Assembly: GCF_902497895.1 (NCBI RefSeq)
Contig: NZ_CABVHQ010000023.1
Span: 22,267-86,266, forward strand
Reading direction: 5' to 3'
DNA: 64,000 nt
Source: Pseudomonas fluorescens
GTDB taxonomy: Bacteria > Pseudomonadota > Gammaproteobacteria > Pseudomonadales > Pseudomonadaceae
How positions within the stretch are numbered: position 1 is the stretch's first letter; the number at the start of each line of letters is the position of its first letter. The translations under genes and the position numbers were made by a program. The notes below the pieces were generated by a model, which did no database searches, was not told the DNA's origin, and was given only the letters and a program-made list of their open reading frames with translations. This document shows, one piece after another, positions 48,206-60,015 of this stretch.

Positions 48206-49126
48206 ATGATGCCAGCAAGAGTAGTGGTAATAGGCAGCCTGAACATGGATCTGGTGACTCGGGCCGAGCGGCTTCCGCGAGCCGGTGAGACGCTGGTTGG
48301 CCAGTCGTTCGCCACCGTTTCCGGCGGCAAGGGCGCCAACCAGGCCGTTGCTGCGGCACGCCTTGGCGCGCAAGTGTCGATGATCGGCTGTGTCGGCGGC
48401 GATGGTTATGGCGAGCAGCTGCGAGCGGCGCTGCTGGCCGAGCAGATCGACTGCCAGGCCGTGACCACCGTCGAGGGTTCCAGTGGCGTCGCGTTGATCG
48501 TGGTCGATGACAGCAGCCAGAATTCGATCGTCATAGTCGCGGGCGCCAATGGTCGACTCGCGCCCGAAGTGGTCAATGCTTTCGACGCGCTATTGCAGGC
48601 AGCCGATGTGATCATCTGCCAGCTCGAAGTGCCGATGCAGACCGTCGGCCATACCCTCAAGCGCGGCCGGGCACTGGGCAAGACCGTGATTCTCAATCCG
48701 GCCCCCGCAAGCGGTCCGTTGCCGGCCGACTGGTATTCGTCCATCGATTACCTGATCCCCAATGAAAGCGAGGCCTCGGCCCTGAGCGGTTTGCCGGTGG
48801 ATTCGCTGCAAAGCGCCGAAGCCGCCGCCAGTCGATTGATTGCCGCGGGCGCCGGCAAAGTCATCGTTACTCTCGGAGCCCAGGGTTCGTTGTTCGCCAA
48901 TGGGCAGGGTTTCGAGCATTTCCCGGCGCTGAAGGTCAAGGCCCTCGACACCACTGCTGCGGGTGACACCTTCGTCGGTGGTTTTGCCGCGGCACTGGCG
49001 GCCGGCCAAAGCGAAGCCGAGGCCATTCGCTTTGGCCAGATCGCGGCCGCACTGTCGGTCACTCGAGCGGGTGCACAACCTTCCATTCCAACCTTGTCCG
49101 ACGTACAGGCCTTTAGCCCTTCATGA
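48206..49126 (+). CDS. rbsK: ribokinase
   Basis: 306 aa PfkB-family kinase. N-terminal signature [16 protein letters not shown] and the C-terminal ATP and catalytic motif [17 protein letters not shown] with the base Asp are complete. It phosphorylates ribose to ribose 5-phosphate, feeding the pentose phosphate pathway. ATG 48206 or 48209 can serve as start. Overlaps rbsD (ATGA). Confidence 0.95.
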   Translation: MMPARVVVIGSLNMDLVTRAERLPRAGETLVGQSFATVSGGKGANQAVAAARLGAQVSMIGCVGGDGYGEQLRAALLAEQIDCQAVTTVEGSSGVALIVVDDSSQNSIVIVAGANGRLAPEVVNAFDALLQAADVIICQLEVPMQTVGHTLKRGRALGKTVILNPAPASGPLPADWYSSIDYLIPNESEASALSGLPVDSLQSAEAAASRLIAAGAGKVIVTLGAQGSLFANGQGFEHFPALKVKALDTTAAGDTFVGGFAAALAAGQSEAEAIRFGQIAAALSVTRAGAQPSIPTLSDVQAFSPS

Positions 49127-49527
49127 AAAAGACGCCGTTGCTCAACATCGCCTTGTCGCGATTGATCGCCTCCCTGGGGCACGGCGATTTGGTGGTGATC
49201 GGCGATGCCGGTTTGCCAGTGCCGCCCGGTGTCGAGTTGATCGACCTGGCGCTGACCCAAGGTATTCCGGACTTCGTCAGCACCTTGCAGGTCGTGCTCA
49301 GCGAAATGCAGGTGGAAAGCCATGTGCTGGCCGAAGAAATCCTGCTCAAGCAGCCGCCTGCGCTGCAGGTGATTGACGAGCTGACGGCCAAGGCCGCATT
49401 GGGCGAGCGCCGGTTGCTCAGTCACGAGGCATTCAAGACCCTCAGCGGGCAAGCCCGCGCGGTGGTGCGTACCGGTGAATGTCAGCCGTATTGCAACATC
49501 GTGCTGGTCGCGGGAGTGACCTTTTAG
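49123..49527 (+). CDS. rbsD: D-ribose pyranase
   Basis: 134 aa. The catalytic His is in [16 protein letters not shown] near residue 20, and the end motif [16 protein letters not shown] carries conserved sugar-contact residues. It interconverts beta-pyranose and beta-furanose ribose, giving RbsK its substrate. Directly coupled to rbsK. Confidence 0.93.
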   Translation: MKKTPLLNIALSRLIASLGHGDLVVIGDAGLPVPPGVELIDLALTQGIPDFVSTLQVVLSEMQVESHVLAEEILLKQPPALQVIDELTAKAALGERRLLSHEAFKTLSGQARAVVRTGECQPYCNIVLVAGVTF

Positions 49528-49577
49528 AACGCGCTGTATCTCAACCTGGATTTCTCACGCACAAGGAGTAGTGCACC

Positions 49578-50606
49578 ATGCACCGCTATGCTCAGATACT
49601 TCAACACCTGCTCCGGAGTCTGCTGCTTTTGTCATTGATCACCGCTACAAGCGCCCAGGCGGCGGAAAAAATCGAGCTGATCATCGACACCGATCCAGGT
49701 GCCGATGACGTCGTGGCCTTGTTGTTTGCCCTGGCTTCGCCTGAGGAGCTGAACATTCGCGCGCTCACCACCGTCGCCGGGAATGTGCGGCTCGACAAGA
49801 CCTCGCGTAATGCACGCCTGGCCCGCGAGTGGGCGGGGCGCGAAGAAGTGCCGGTGTATGCGGGGGCGCCGAAGCCCTTGTTGCGCAGGCCGATCTACGC
49901 CGAGAACATTCATGGCAAGGAAGGCATCTCGGGAGTCACGGTGCACGAGCCCAAGGCCGGCCTGGCCGACGGCAACGCGGTCAATTACCTGATCGATACC
50001 TTGCGCGCCGCCAAACCCCAGAGCATCACCATCGCCATGCTGGGCCCGCAGACCAATCTGGCGCTGGCGCTGATTCAGGCGCCGGATATTACCCAGGGCA
50101 TCAAGGAAGTGGTGGTCATGGGTGGCGCGCACTTCAACGGTGGCAATATCACCCCTGTCGCCGAGTTCAATCTGTTCGCCGATCCGCAGGCGGCTGAAGT
50201 GGTCCTCAACAGCGGCGTCAAGCTGACCTACCTGCCGCTGGACGTGACCCACAAGGTGTTGACCAGCGAAGCGCGCCTGCAGCAAGTCGCGGCGTTGGGC
50301 AACAATGCCAGCAAGGTGGTGGGGAATATTCTCAACGAGTACGTCAAAGGCGATATGGAACATTACGGCCTGTCGGGTGGCCCGGTGCATGACGCCACGG
50401 TCATCGCTTATCTGCTCAAGCCGCAGTTGTTCAGCGGCCGGCAGGTGAACATGGTGGTCGACAGCCGTGAAGGGCCGACCTTCGGCCAGACCATCGTCGA
50501 CTGGCACGACGGTCTGAAGCAGGAAAAGAACGTGTTCTGGGTCGAGAGCGGCGATGCCCAAGGCTTCTTCGACTTGCTGACGGCGCGTCTGGCCCGCCTC
50601 AAGTAA
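49578..50606 (+). CDS. exported ribonucleoside hydrolase
   Basis: 342 aa. A signal peptide (LLLLSLITATSAQAAEK) precedes the nucleoside-hydrolase signature IDTDPGADDVVALLFAL, whose Asp residues bind calcium. The MGGAHFNGGNITPVAEFN segment and the late HDATVIAYLL histidine are also present. It cleaves nucleosides to base and ribose. Export to the periplasm and position at the end of the rbs operon (51 bp after rbsD, with AAGGAG) indicate that it supplies ribose to the importer. In most rbs operons it is absent; pseudomonads commonly have it. Confidence 0.92.
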   Translation: MHRYAQILQHLLRSLLLLSLITATSAQAAEKIELIIDTDPGADDVVALLFALASPEELNIRALTTVAGNVRLDKTSRNARLAREWAGREEVPVYAGAPKPLLRRPIYAENIHGKEGISGVTVHEPKAGLADGNAVNYLIDTLRAAKPQSITIAMLGPQTNLALALIQAPDITQGIKEVVVMGGAHFNGGNITPVAEFNLFADPQAAEVVLNSGVKLTYLPLDVTHKVLTSEARLQQVAALGNNASKVVGNILNEYVKGDMEHYGLSGGPVHDATVIAYLLKPQLFSGRQVNMVVDSREGPTFGQTIVDWHDGLKQEKNVFWVESGDAQGFFDLLTARLARLK

Positions 50607-50642
50607 GTTCGGCCTCGCGGATGCCGGCCTGCGGGGGTGTTA

Positions 50643-50852
50643 CTACCTTACCGCGTGTTGCGCGCCCATATGATTGCTTGGGTATTTCTCGAATATCTGC
50701 GCGATGAACACTTGGGCTGCCTCCTTCCCCAGTTCCTTGACCAACAGGTCGATACTGATGATCGCCAGCTCTTCCGGGCAGCCAGGGCTATAGGAGCAGT
50801 GGCCCAGTGACCATTTGGCTTTGATGTCGGCGTCAATGCTTACGGTTGTCAT
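50643..50852 (-). CDS. small unknown pseudomonad protein
   Basis: 69 aa from ATG 50852 (MTTVSIDADIKAKWSLGHCSYSPG...). The frame is open to 50885 but this start fits better. It has a SxGHCSYSPGCPEEL segment with two Cys and a helical C-terminus (KEAAQVFIAQIFEKY). I have seen such short proteins in pseudomonad genomes, annotated as hypothetical. Function unknown. Confidence 0.6.
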   Translation of the reverse strand: MTTVSIDADIKAKWSLGHCSYSPGCPEELAIISIDLLVKELGKEAAQVFIAQIFEKYPSNHMGAQHAVR

Positions 50853-51017
50853 GATGAACTCGCGAAGTCTGAAAAGGCCGCCCAATGCCTGGTCGTCGAT
50901 CCGGGTGGTTTGGGCTGTGTCGAGTTAAACATCTTGCGAGGTTTTTCGCACTCCGACTTAGGCATGAGGGGAGGGCTATGCGACACTTGGACTTTGATAT
51001 CTATCAAGGATTGCGCT

Positions 51018-51323
51018 GTGCAGATCGATTTGAACGCGCCTGACGGCCTGACCCTTGAGGCGGTGCGCCAGCTGCTGGCTTCGGCCAGTGACGATGAGCA
51101 CACCCAGCTGCGGGTCACCAGGAGTGGTATTGCCTACATCTCTTCAGGCGTCGTGGGTGGTACCGATACCGAAGGTCTGTTGTTTCGCCTGGAAACCTGG
51201 GCGAAAGGCTCGGGCTACGTCGGTGCGGTCGCTGCCAGTGACGCGGTCTGGGTGATGCAGATTTTCAACGCATTGAAGCAGAACTGGCCCAACCCTCCGT
51301 TCGACTATATTGACGTCTACTGA
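51018..51323 (+). CDS. unknown 101-aa protein
   Basis: I chose GTG 51018 (VQIDLNAPDG...) because AAGGA stands 8 nt upstream and the protein begins with an ordered strand there; the frame is open to 50910. A small alpha/beta protein with no cysteine and no signal peptide. Function unknown. Confidence 0.6.
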   Translation: MQIDLNAPDGLTLEAVRQLLASASDDEHTQLRVTRSGIAYISSGVVGGTDTEGLLFRLETWAKGSGYVGAVAASDAVWVMQIFNALKQNWPNPPFDYIDVY

Positions 51324-51487
51324 GCGCGCCGTTCATATTCAGTCACGATTGAGTCGTGAAAACCCTGTGCCGGCTGAGGCAAGCTGGAGCGCTGGATAGT
51401 TTGCGGGCAGGCTTTCAGGGTTGTTGACCCACAGCCAAATCAGCTGTTGCACGATCTCTGCTTATTTTTTGAAAAAAAGGAGGCTTC

Positions 51488-51799
51488 ATGCCTTGGAAGC
51501 TCGCGTCATTCGGTACCTTGTTGGCAGCAGTCATCCTGACCGGCTGCAGTACCGCCGAATCGGCAAAAGACCCTGCGGCGGCCGAAACCGGACACAGTCG
51601 CTGTGACTCTGAAGAGGCGCAGTTCGCCCTTGGCAAGAAGGCTTCGCCTGAATTGCTGGAACAGGCCCGTACGCGCTCGGGCGCGCAGAACGCGCGAATC
51701 CTCAAGCCGAACGATATGATGACGCTGGAGTACCGCTCCGATCGCCTGAATCTCAATACCGATGCGAACCTGGTGGTCAATCGCGTCAACTGCGGCTGA
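51488..51799 (+). CDS. I78-family peptidase inhibitor lipoprotein
   Basis: 103 aa. The lipobox LTGC near residue 20 marks an exported lipoprotein. The mature part has the I78 inhibitor layout: a first Cys, QFALGKKASPELLEQARTRSG, then ARILKPNDMMTLEYRSDRLN and a closing VNCG, the two Cys forming one disulfide. It probably protects the cell from serine proteases in the periplasm. AAGGAGG precedes the start. Confidence 0.88.
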   Translation: MPWKLASFGTLLAAVILTGCSTAESAKDPAAAETGHSRCDSEEAQFALGKKASPELLEQARTRSGAQNARILKPNDMMTLEYRSDRLNLNTDANLVVNRVNCG

Positions 51800-51825
51800 T
51801 CGTTCCAGGCTTTTGTTGCGCCCAT

Positions 51826-51857
51826 AAAAAACCCCGTCACATGGACGGGGTTTTTTT
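51826..51857. terminator. bidirectional terminator
   Basis: CCCCGTC pairs with GACGGGG over a 5-nt loop, flanked by A-run and T-run on the two sides. It serves the I78 gene on the plus strand and the cold-shock gene on the minus strand. Confidence 0.92.
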
Positions 51858-51871
51858 AGCTCGCGGAGAAA

Positions 51872-52084
51872 TTACTCAGCGCGAACTTGCTCAGCTTGCA
51901 TACCTTTCTGGCCTTTGGCAGCCACGAAGGAAACAGTCTGGCCTTCTTTCAGGCTTTTGAAACCGTCGCTTTCGATAGCTTTGAAGTGTACGAACAGGTC
52001 GTCACCGCCACCTTGAGGAGTGATGAAGCCGAAGCCTTTTTCATCGTTGAACCATTTTACGGTGCCGGTTTGGCGATTAGACAT
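51872..52084 (-). CDS. CspA-family cold-shock protein
   Basis: 70 aa from ATG 52084. Both RNA-binding motifs, KGFGFITP and DLFVHF, are present in the OB-fold order. It binds single-stranded RNA and DNA and resolves RNA structure. The long leader upstream (to about 52,200) is usual for this family. Which of the several pseudomonad paralogues this is cannot be told from sequence alone. Confidence 0.93.
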   Translation of the reverse strand: MSNRQTGTVKWFNDEKGFGFITPQGGGDDLFVHFKAIESDGFKSLKEGQTVSFVAAKGQKGMQAEQVRAE

Positions 52085-52376
52085 GGTGTATCTCCAAGAA
52101 ACATATATTTTCAGTAGTGCTGTGCTGCTCAGGCCAACTGGGCACACCGGGGTATCATAGTCGAAATGTTCGACTTGGGAGCCCCCCGGACGTGCTGTTT
52201 GCCGATCAGTTGCGTTTTCTTTATCTCCTTGAGTGGCTGTAGGCCCCGGTTTCAGGGGCTTTCAGCCGAAAATAAAGACGATAAAAAAAGCTGTAAAAGC
52301 TGAATATTTTGTAGGGCAATGCTGTTTTTGAGGTCATTTCACCGGTCAAAAACCGCTGGAAAAGCTCATCGGGCGA

Positions 52377-52676
52377 TTATTTTTTCGGCACTTTGCAGGT
52401 CGAAATAGCCGCCAATGCCTTGTTCGAAAGATCGACACTGGCCTTGTTATCCATCAGCGCCTGAAGGTCCTTGGCGTCGTACGAAGCAATCTTGTCGGCA
52501 CCGCAGGCGCAATGGGATTTGGCGGTGGCGGCACTGATTCCTGGCTGGGAACCTGCGGCCTGGGTGCATTGAGCCATGTATTTTTCACGCTCGCCCTTGG
52601 GCCATGCAGCATTGGCGGTCAGTGGCAATAGCAGGATGATGGGCGCAGCAATGGCGAAAAAACGATTCAGACGCAT
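52377..52676 (-). CDS. small exported cysteine-containing protein
   Basis: 99 aa from ATG 52676, with a signal peptide cut near ANAAW. The mature part has four Cys in a pattern (QCTQAAG, SHCACGADKI, STCKVP), likely two disulfides. It has no known enzymatic motif. The family is frequent in pseudomonads and uncharacterised. Confidence 0.65.
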   Translation of the reverse strand: MRLNRFFAIAAPIILLLPLTANAAWPKGEREKYMAQCTQAAGSQPGISAATAKSHCACGADKIASYDAKDLQALMDNKASVDLSNKALAAISTCKVPKK

Positions 52677-53063
52677 GCTGGGATGCTCCTTGTGGTCGAT
52701 GGGGCAGAGTACGGTTCTCTGTATCTGAGGCTTGAAGTGCAGCTCAAGTTCAGCACTCTTGCACAAAATCAGGCGAATTACGCCAGCGCAAGGCCACTGC
52801 GGCGCCAGTACCGTTCATCTGTGCTAGCATGCCCGGCTTGAGTGTTTTCAGGCTCCGGATGGCATTTCGTCCCGGTAGCGGTCAGCACCCTGATAATTCT
52901 GATTTGAACTCCAGTCACTCTGGTTCGGTTTTCCGGTTGGCCGCAAGGCTCCTGCCGCTGTACGGCAGGCGTTCGTTATTGAATGGCCTGGACCGAATCT
53001 TGTACTGGCTCATCCCAACCCACGTGACCTTTGGTAGGGGTCACCACTAGGAGAGGAGGCGCC
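52677..53063. promoter_or_regulatory. upstream region of thrS with leader hairpin
   Basis: 387 bp that hold the thrS promoter and leader. A perfect stem CCTGCCG/CGGCAGG lies at 52,951-52,969. A role in thrS control is possible, but I see no tRNA-like domain I can assign with confidence. No gene. Confidence 0.35.
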
Positions 53064-54986
53064 ATGCCAACTATTACTCTTCCCGACGGCAGTCAACGTT
53101 CCTTCGATCATCCGGTTTCAGTCGCCGAGGTCGCCGCATCCATTGGTGCCGGTCTGGCCAAGGCCACCGTGGCCGGCAAGGTCAATGGCAAGCTGGTCGA
53201 TGCCAGTGACGTGATCGACAGCGACGTCACTCTGCAAATCATCACGCCCAAGGATGAAGAGGGGCTGGAGATCATTCGCCACTCTTGCGCCCATCTGATT
53301 GGCCACGCGGTCAAGCAGCTGTACCCGACAGCGAAGATGGTCATCGGTCCGGTCATCGATGAAGGCTTCTATTACGACATCGCCTTCGAGCGTCCTTTTA
53401 CTCCGGACGACCTGACGGCCATCGAACAGCGCATGCATCAGCTGATCGAAAAAGATTACGACGTGATCAAGAAAGTCACTCCGCGTGCCGAAGTGATCGA
53501 CCTGTTCAGCGCTCGCGGCGAAGACTACAAGCTGCGTCTGGTCGAAGACATGCCGAACGAGCAGGCCATGGGCCTGTACTATCACGAAGAATACGTCGAC
53601 ATGTGCCGTGGTCCGCACGTGCCGAATACGCGCTTCCTGAAGTCGTTCAAGCTGACCAAGCTGTCCGGCGCCTACTGGCGCGGCGATGCGAAAAACGAGC
53701 AATTGCAGCGCGTCTACGGCACCGCATGGGCCGACAAGAAGCAGCTGGCAGCCTACATCCAGCGGATCGAAGAAGCTGAAAAGCGCGATCATCGCAAGCT
53801 GGGCAAGCGTCTGGGTCTGTTCCATATCCAGGAAGAATCCCCGGGCATGGTGTTCTGGCACCCGAACGGCTGGACCCTGTACCAGGTGCTGGAACAGTAC
53901 ATGCGCCAGGTTCAGCGCGAAAACGGCTACCTGGAGATCAAGACTCCGCAGGTTGTTGACCGCAGCCTCTGGGAGAAGTCCGGGCACTGGGCCAACTACG
54001 CCGACAACATGTTCACCACCCAGTCGGAAAACCGCGACTACGCCATCAAGCCGATGAACTGCCCGTGCCACGTGCAGGTGTTCAATCAAGGCCTGAAAAG
54101 CTACCGCGAACTGCCGATGCGTCTGGCCGAGTTCGGTGCCTGCCACCGCAACGAGCCGTCGGGTGCACTGCACGGCATCATGCGCGTGCGCGCCTTCACC
54201 CAGGACGATGCGCACATCTTCTGTACTGAAGAACAGATGCAGGCCGAGTCCGCAGCGTTTATCAAGCTGACGCTGGATGTCTACGCCGATTTCGGCTTTA
54301 AAGACATCGAGCTGAAGCTGTCCACTCGTCCGGAAAAACGTGTCGGTTCCGACGAGCTGTGGGATCGCGCTGAAGCTGCACTGGCCGCAGCCCTTGATAG
54401 TGCGGGCCTGCCGTACGATCTGCAGCCGGGCGAGGGTGCTTTCTACGGTCCGAAGATCGAGTTCTCGCTGAAAGATTGCCTTGGTCGCGTCTGGCAGTGT
54501 GGTACCCTGCAGCTCGATTTTAACCTGCCAATCCGTCTGGGAGCCGAATACGTCTCCGAAGACAACAGTCGCAAGCACCCGGTTATGTTGCACCGGGCGA
54601 TCCTCGGTTCCTTCGAACGTTTCGTCGGGATCCTGATCGAGCATTACGAGGGTGCGTTCCCTGCGTGGCTGGCTCCGACTCAGGCAGTGATCATGAATAT
54701 CACTGATAAACAGGCAGATTTTGCCGCTGAGGTTGAAAAAACTCTCAATCAAAGCGGATTTCGTGCCAAGTCTGACTTGAGAAATGAAAAGATCGGCTTT
54801 AAAATCCGCGAGCATACTTTGCTCAAGGTTCCTTATCTCTTGGTTATCGGAGATCGGGAAGTCGAGATGCAGACTGTCGCTGTGCGTACTCGTGAAGGTG
54901 CTGACCTGGGCTCGATGCCCGTCGCCCAGCTCGCTGAGTTCCTCGCGCAAGCGGTTTCCCGGCGTGGTCGCCCAGATTCGGAGTAA
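53064..54986 (+). CDS. thrS: threonyl-tRNA synthetase
   Basis: 640 aa from ATG 53064, preceded by AGGAGAGG; the longer frame to 53031 is not used. The TGS domain (residues 1-62), the editing domain with [13 protein letters not shown] near 75-85, the class II core with MNCPCHV and the anticodon-binding C-terminal domain are all present. Charges tRNA-Thr. First gene of the thrS-infC-rpmI-rplT cluster. Confidence 0.97.
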   Translation: MPTITLPDGSQRSFDHPVSVAEVAASIGAGLAKATVAGKVNGKLVDASDVIDSDVTLQIITPKDEEGLEIIRHSCAHLIGHAVKQLYPTAKMVIGPVIDEGFYYDIAFERPFTPDDLTAIEQRMHQLIEKDYDVIKKVTPRAEVIDLFSARGEDYKLRLVEDMPNEQAMGLYYHEEYVDMCRGPHVPNTRFLKSFKLTKLSGAYWRGDAKNEQLQRVYGTAWADKKQLAAYIQRIEEAEKRDHRKLGKRLGLFHIQEESPGMVFWHPNGWTLYQVLEQYMRQVQRENGYLEIKTPQVVDRSLWEKSGHWANYADNMFTTQSENRDYAIKPMNCPCHVQVFNQGLKSYRELPMRLAEFGACHRNEPSGALHGIMRVRAFTQDDAHIFCTEEQMQAESAAFIKLTLDVYADFGFKDIELKLSTRPEKRVGSDELWDRAEAALAAALDSAGLPYDLQPGEGAFYGPKIEFSLKDCLGRVWQCGTLQLDFNLPIRLGAEYVSEDNSRKHPVMLHRAILGSFERFVGILIEHYEGAFPAWLAPTQAVIMNITDKQADFAAEVEKTLNQSGFRAKSDLRNEKIGFKIREHTLLKVPYLLVIGDREVEMQTVAVRTREGADLGSMPVAQLAEFLAQAVSRRGRPDSE

Positions 54987-55537
54987 TTACTATTAAGCGT
55001 GAAATGAGACAAGATAAACGAGCTGCACCGAAAGCCCCGATCAACGAGAATATCTCGGCACGCGAGGTTCGGTTAATTGGGGCTGAAGGTGAACAGCTTG
55101 GGATTGTGTCAATTGAAGACGCGCTTCTTAAGGCTGAAGAGGCCAAACTGGATCTGGTGGAGATTTCCGCCGATGCAGTACCCCCTGTTTGCAAACTGAT
55201 GGACTACGGCAAATCGATCTTCGAGAAGAAGAAGCAGGTTGCCGCGGCCAAGAAAAACCAGAAGCAGATTCAGGTTAAAGAAATCAAGTTTCGTCCAGGG
55301 ACGGAGGAAGGGGATTACCAGGTAAAACTGCGCAACCTGGTACGTTTCCTGAGTGATGGGGACAGGGCCAAGGTATCGTTGAGATTCCGCGGTCGTGAGA
55401 TGGCCCACCAGGAGCTGGGGATGGAACTCCTCAAGCGGGTTGAAGCTGACCTGCTCGAGTACGGTTCGGTCGAACAGCATCCTAAGATGGAAGGACGCCA
55501 ACTGATCATGGTCATCGCCCCGAAAAAGAAGAAATAA
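54986..55537 (+). CDS. infC: translation initiation factor IF-3, AUU start
   Basis: 183 aa if read from ATT 54986, which overlaps the thrS stop by one base; a later ATG at 55004 would cut six conserved residues (TIKREM region). AUU starts are a known property of infC and give autoregulation: IF-3 rejects its own start codon when abundant. The N domain ([14 protein letters not shown]) and C domain ([16 protein letters not shown]) are complete. Confidence 0.95.
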   Translation: MTIKREMRQDKRAAPKAPINENISAREVRLIGAEGEQLGIVSIEDALLKAEEAKLDLVEISADAVPPVCKLMDYGKSIFEKKKQVAAAKKNQKQIQVKEIKFRPGTEEGDYQVKLRNLVRFLSDGDRAKVSLRFRGREMAHQELGMELLKRVEADLLEYGSVEQHPKMEGRQLIMVIAPKKKK

Positions 55538-55597
55538 CCACCAGGGCACGGCAGGCCTTACGGTTATGTTTATCAACTGAATGCGGAGTATCCGAAC

Positions 55598-55792
55598 ATG
55601 CCAAAGATGAAGACTAAAAGTGGTGCTGCTAAGCGGTTTCTGAAAACTGCTAACGGTATCAAGCACAAACACGCTTTCAAGAGCCACATCCTGACCAAAA
55701 TGTCGACTAAGCGTAAGCGTCAACTGCGCGGTAGCAGCTTGCTGCACCCGTCCGACGTTGCAAAAGTCAAGCGTATGCTGCGCCTTTGCTAA
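55598..55792 (+). CDS. rpmI: ribosomal protein bL35
   Basis: 64 aa, very basic, with the family start [16 protein letters not shown]. Part of the large subunit. Follows infC by 60 bp. Confidence 0.97.
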   Translation: MPKMKTKSGAAKRFLKTANGIKHKHAFKSHILTKMSTKRKRQLRGSSLLHPSDVAKVKRMLRLC

Positions 55793-55821
55793 TTTTTGGT
55801 TAAGAATAGAGGAAGTAATTC

Positions 55822-56178
55822 ATGGCTCGTGTAAAGCGTGGCGTCATTGCCCGTAAACGTCACAAAAAAATTCTGAAACTTGCTAAAGGCTACTACGGCG
55901 CTCGCTCGCGCGTATTCCGTGTTGCCAAGCAAGCGGTAATCAAGGCAGGCCAATACGCCTACCGTGACCGTCGTCAGAAAAAACGTCAGTTCCGCGCTCT
56001 GTGGATCGCTCGTATCAACGCTGGTGCACGTATCAACGGTCTGTCCTACAGCCGTTTCATTGCCGGCCTGAAAAAAGCGTCCATCGAGATCGACCGTAAG
56101 GTTCTGGCTGATCTGGCAGTGAACGAAAAAGCGGCGTTTGCTGCGATTGTCGAGAAAGCTAAAGCCACCTTGGCTTAA
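55822..56178 (+). CDS. rplT: ribosomal protein bL20
   Basis: 118 aa, basic, start [15 protein letters not shown]. Needed for early assembly of the 50S subunit and, in other bacteria, represses rpmI-rplT translation. Placed 29 bp after rpmI. Confidence 0.97.
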   Translation: MARVKRGVIARKRHKKILKLAKGYYGARSRVFRVAKQAVIKAGQYAYRDRRQKKRQFRALWIARINAGARINGLSYSRFIAGLKKASIEIDRKVLADLAVNEKAAFAAIVEKAKATLA

Positions 56179-56234
56179 GTACCCCCGACAGTCACCCGGG
56201 CCCACCTCCGTGGGCCCAGGTGTTAAACGTCATA

Positions 56235-57304
<1,070 letters not shown>

Positions 57305-57330
57305 TCGTAACGAATTCTTAGGAGAGCAGG

Positions 57331-59709
57331 ATGAAATTCAGTGAACAATGGCTGCGTGGTTGGGTAAACCCGCAGGTAAGTCGCGACGAGCTGGTTGCTC
57401 GTCTGTCGATGGCCGGTCTTGAGGTCGATAGCGTTACGCAGGCCGCCGGTGAATTCAGCGGCGTGGTCGTGGGCGAAGTGCTGAGCACCGAGCAGCACCC
57501 GGACGCCGACAAGCTGCGCGTTTGCCAGGTCAGCAGTGGCTCGGAGACCTTTCAGGTCGTTTGCGGTGCGCCCAACGTGCGCCCGGGCCTGAAGATCCCG
57601 TTCGCCATGATCGGTGCCGAACTGCCAGGCGACTTCAAGATCAAGAAAGCCAAGCTGCGTGGTGTCGAGTCCAATGGCATGCTGTGCTCGCAAGCCGAGC
57701 TGCAAGTCGGTGAAGGCAACGACGGTCTGATGGAATTGCCGGCCGATGCGCCGGTCGGCCTGGACATTCGTGAGTACCTGAAACTGGACGACGCCAGCAT
57801 CGAGGTCGACCTGACCCCGAACCGCGGCGACTGCCTGTCCGTGGCCGGTCTGGCCCGTGAAGTCAGCGCGCTGTACGCGACCGCAGTGACACGTCCGGTA
57901 GTGGCCAGCGTAGCCGCCGTGCACGATGAAGTGCGCTCGATTGAAGTCCTGGCGCCGGCCGCTTGCCCGCGTTACCTGGGGCGCGTTATCCGTAACGTCG
58001 ACCTGACCAAGCCTACGCCACTGTGGATGGTCGAGCGTCTGCGTCGTTCCGACGTGCGCAGCATCGACGCCGCCGTCGACATCACCAACTACGTGATGCT
58101 GGAACTGGGTCAACCGCTGCACGCGTTCGATCTCGCCGAAATCAATGGCGGCATCCGCGTGCGCATGGCCATCGAGGGCGAGAAGCTGGTACTGCTCGAC
58201 GGTCAGGAAGTCAGCCTGCGTAGCGATACCCTGGTGATCGCCGACCACTCCCGCGCCCTGGCGATTGCCGGCGTAATGGGTGGCGAGCACAGCGGTGTGT
58301 CCGCGACCACTCGGGACATTTTCCTCGAAAGCGCGTTCTTCGACCAGATTGCCGTCGCTGGCAAGGCCCGTTCCTACGGCCTGCACACTGATGCCTCGCA
58401 CCGCTATGAGCGTGGCGTGGACTGGCAACTGGCCCGTGAAGCCATGGAGCGCGCCACTGGCCTGCTGCTGGAAATCACTGGCGGCGAAGCCGGCCCGATC
58501 ATCGAAACCGTCAGCGAGCAACACCTGCCGTCGATTGCACCGGTGACCCTGCGGGCCCAGCGCATCACCCAGATGCTGGGTCTGGAAATGGATCCGCTCG
58601 AAGTCGAGCGTCTGCTCAGCGCTTTGGGCCTGAAGATTTCCGCCGATGGGGCAGGGCAGTGGCGCGTAGAAGTGCCAAGCTTCCGCTTCGATATCAGCCT
58701 GGAAGTCGACCTGATCGAAGAACTGGCCCGACTGTACGGCTACAACCGTCTGCCGGTCCGCTACCCGCAAGCCCGTCTGGCCCCGCAAGCCAAGGCTGAA
58801 GCGCGGAGCGATCTGCCTGAGCTGCGGCGTCTGCTGGTGGCCCGTGGTTACCAGGAAGCGATCACCTACAGCTTCATCGACCCGAAACAGTTCGAGCTGT
58901 TCAGCCCAGGCGTCGAACCGCTGTTGCTGGCCAACCCGATTTCCAACGACATGGCCGCCATGCGCTCGTCCCTGTGGCCAGGCCTGGTCAAGGCGCTGCA
59001 GCACAACCTGAACCGTCAACAGGATCGCGTGCGCCTGTTCGAAAGCGGCCTGCGCTTCGTCGGCCAGCTCGAAGGCCTGAAGCAAGAGCCAATGCTGGCC
59101 GGTGTCGTCTGCGGCAGCCGTCTGCCGGAAGGCTGGGCACAAGGTCGCGATGTCGTGGACTTCTTCGACATCAAAGCCGACGTGGAAGCGGTGCTGGGCT
59201 TTGCCGGTGCACTGGACTCGTTCACTTTCGTGCCGGGCAAACACCCGGCGCTGCACCCGGGTCAAACCGCGCGCATCGAGCGTGAAGGTCGCGAAGTCGG
59301 TTACGTCGGCGCTATCCACCCTGAATTGTCGAAAACCCTCGGTCTCGACCGTCCGGTCTTCGTCTTCGAGCTGGTTCTGGCCGAAGTGGCATTGGGTAAA
59401 ATGCCAAAATTCCAGGAGTTATCGCGTTTTCCTGAAGTACGTCGTGACCTTGCGCTGCTGGCCGACAAAGACGTTGCAGCCAGTGCCGTACTGGACGTAA
59501 TCCGTGAAAATGCAGGCGAGTGGCTGACAGACCTCAGGCTATTTGACGTGTATCAGGGTAAAGGCATTGATCCGCATAGAAAAAGCCTTGCAGTCGGCTT
59601 GACCTGGCAGCATCCATCGCGCACTCTTAATGACGATGAGGTGAATACCACGACGCAAAACATCCTCACCTCGCTCGAACAAAGGTTGAACGCCACGTTA
59701 AGGAAGTGA
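57331..59709 (+). CDS. pheT: phenylalanyl-tRNA synthetase beta subunit
   Basis: 792 aa of usual length. EMAP-like RNA-binding domain near residues 40-150, the B3/B4 editing domain (residues 210-390), B5 and the catalytic-like domain, and the C-terminal FDX-ACB anticodon domain. All intact. Confidence 0.97.
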   Translation: MKFSEQWLRGWVNPQVSRDELVARLSMAGLEVDSVTQAAGEFSGVVVGEVLSTEQHPDADKLRVCQVSSGSETFQVVCGAPNVRPGLKIPFAMIGAELPGDFKIKKAKLRGVESNGMLCSQAELQVGEGNDGLMELPADAPVGLDIREYLKLDDASIEVDLTPNRGDCLSVAGLAREVSALYATAVTRPVVASVAAVHDEVRSIEVLAPAACPRYLGRVIRNVDLTKPTPLWMVERLRRSDVRSIDAAVDITNYVMLELGQPLHAFDLAEINGGIRVRMAIEGEKLVLLDGQEVSLRSDTLVIADHSRALAIAGVMGGEHSGVSATTRDIFLESAFFDQIAVAGKARSYGLHTDASHRYERGVDWQLAREAMERATGLLLEITGGEAGPIIETVSEQHLPSIAPVTLRAQRITQMLGLEMDPLEVERLLSALGLKISADGAGQWRVEVPSFRFDISLEVDLIEELARLYGYNRLPVRYPQARLAPQAKAEARSDLPELRRLLVARGYQEAITYSFIDPKQFELFSPGVEPLLLANPISNDMAAMRSSLWPGLVKALQHNLNRQQDRVRLFESGLRFVGQLEGLKQEPMLAGVVCGSRLPEGWAQGRDVVDFFDIKADVEAVLGFAGALDSFTFVPGKHPALHPGQTARIEREGREVGYVGAIHPELSKTLGLDRPVFVFELVLAEVALGKMPKFQELSRFPEVRRDLALLADKDVAASAVLDVIRENAGEWLTDLRLFDVYQGKGIDPHRKSLAVGLTWQHPSRTLNDDEVNTTTQNILTSLEQRLNATLRK

Positions 59710-59712
59710 CGT

Positions 59713-60015
59713 ATGGGGGCTCTGACGAAAGCTGAAATGGCGGAACGTCTGTATGAAGAGCTGGGCCTGAACAAGCGGGAGGCCAAGGAATTGGTCGAAC
59801 TGTTTTTTGAGGAAATCAGGCACGCTCTTGAAGACAACGAACAGGTGAAGTTGTCCGGTTTCGGCAACTTCGACCTTCGGGACAAACGCCAGCGGCCTGG
59901 CCGCAATCCGAAAACGGGTGAAGAAATACCGATCACGGCTCGCCGTGTGGTCACCTTTCGTCCAGGGCAGAAGTTGAAGGCCCGAGTTGAGGCTTATGCT
60001 GGAACCAAGTCATAA
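59713..60015 (+). CDS. ihfA: integration host factor alpha subunit
   Basis: 100 aa DNA-bending protein. The beta-arm region [18 protein letters not shown] with its tip proline is complete. Partners with IhfB. It is 3 bp after pheT, the standard order in gammaproteobacteria. Confidence 0.97.
   Translation: MGALTKAEMAERLYEELGLNKREAKELVELFFEEIRHALEDNEQVKLSGFGNFDLRDKRQRPGRNPKTGEEIPITARRVVTFRPGQKLKARVEAYAGTKS

Noticed and set aside
53118..54950. Minus-strand ORF of 610 aa opposite thrS
   Set aside because: Antisense shadow of a highly conserved gene, with codon use that mirrors it.
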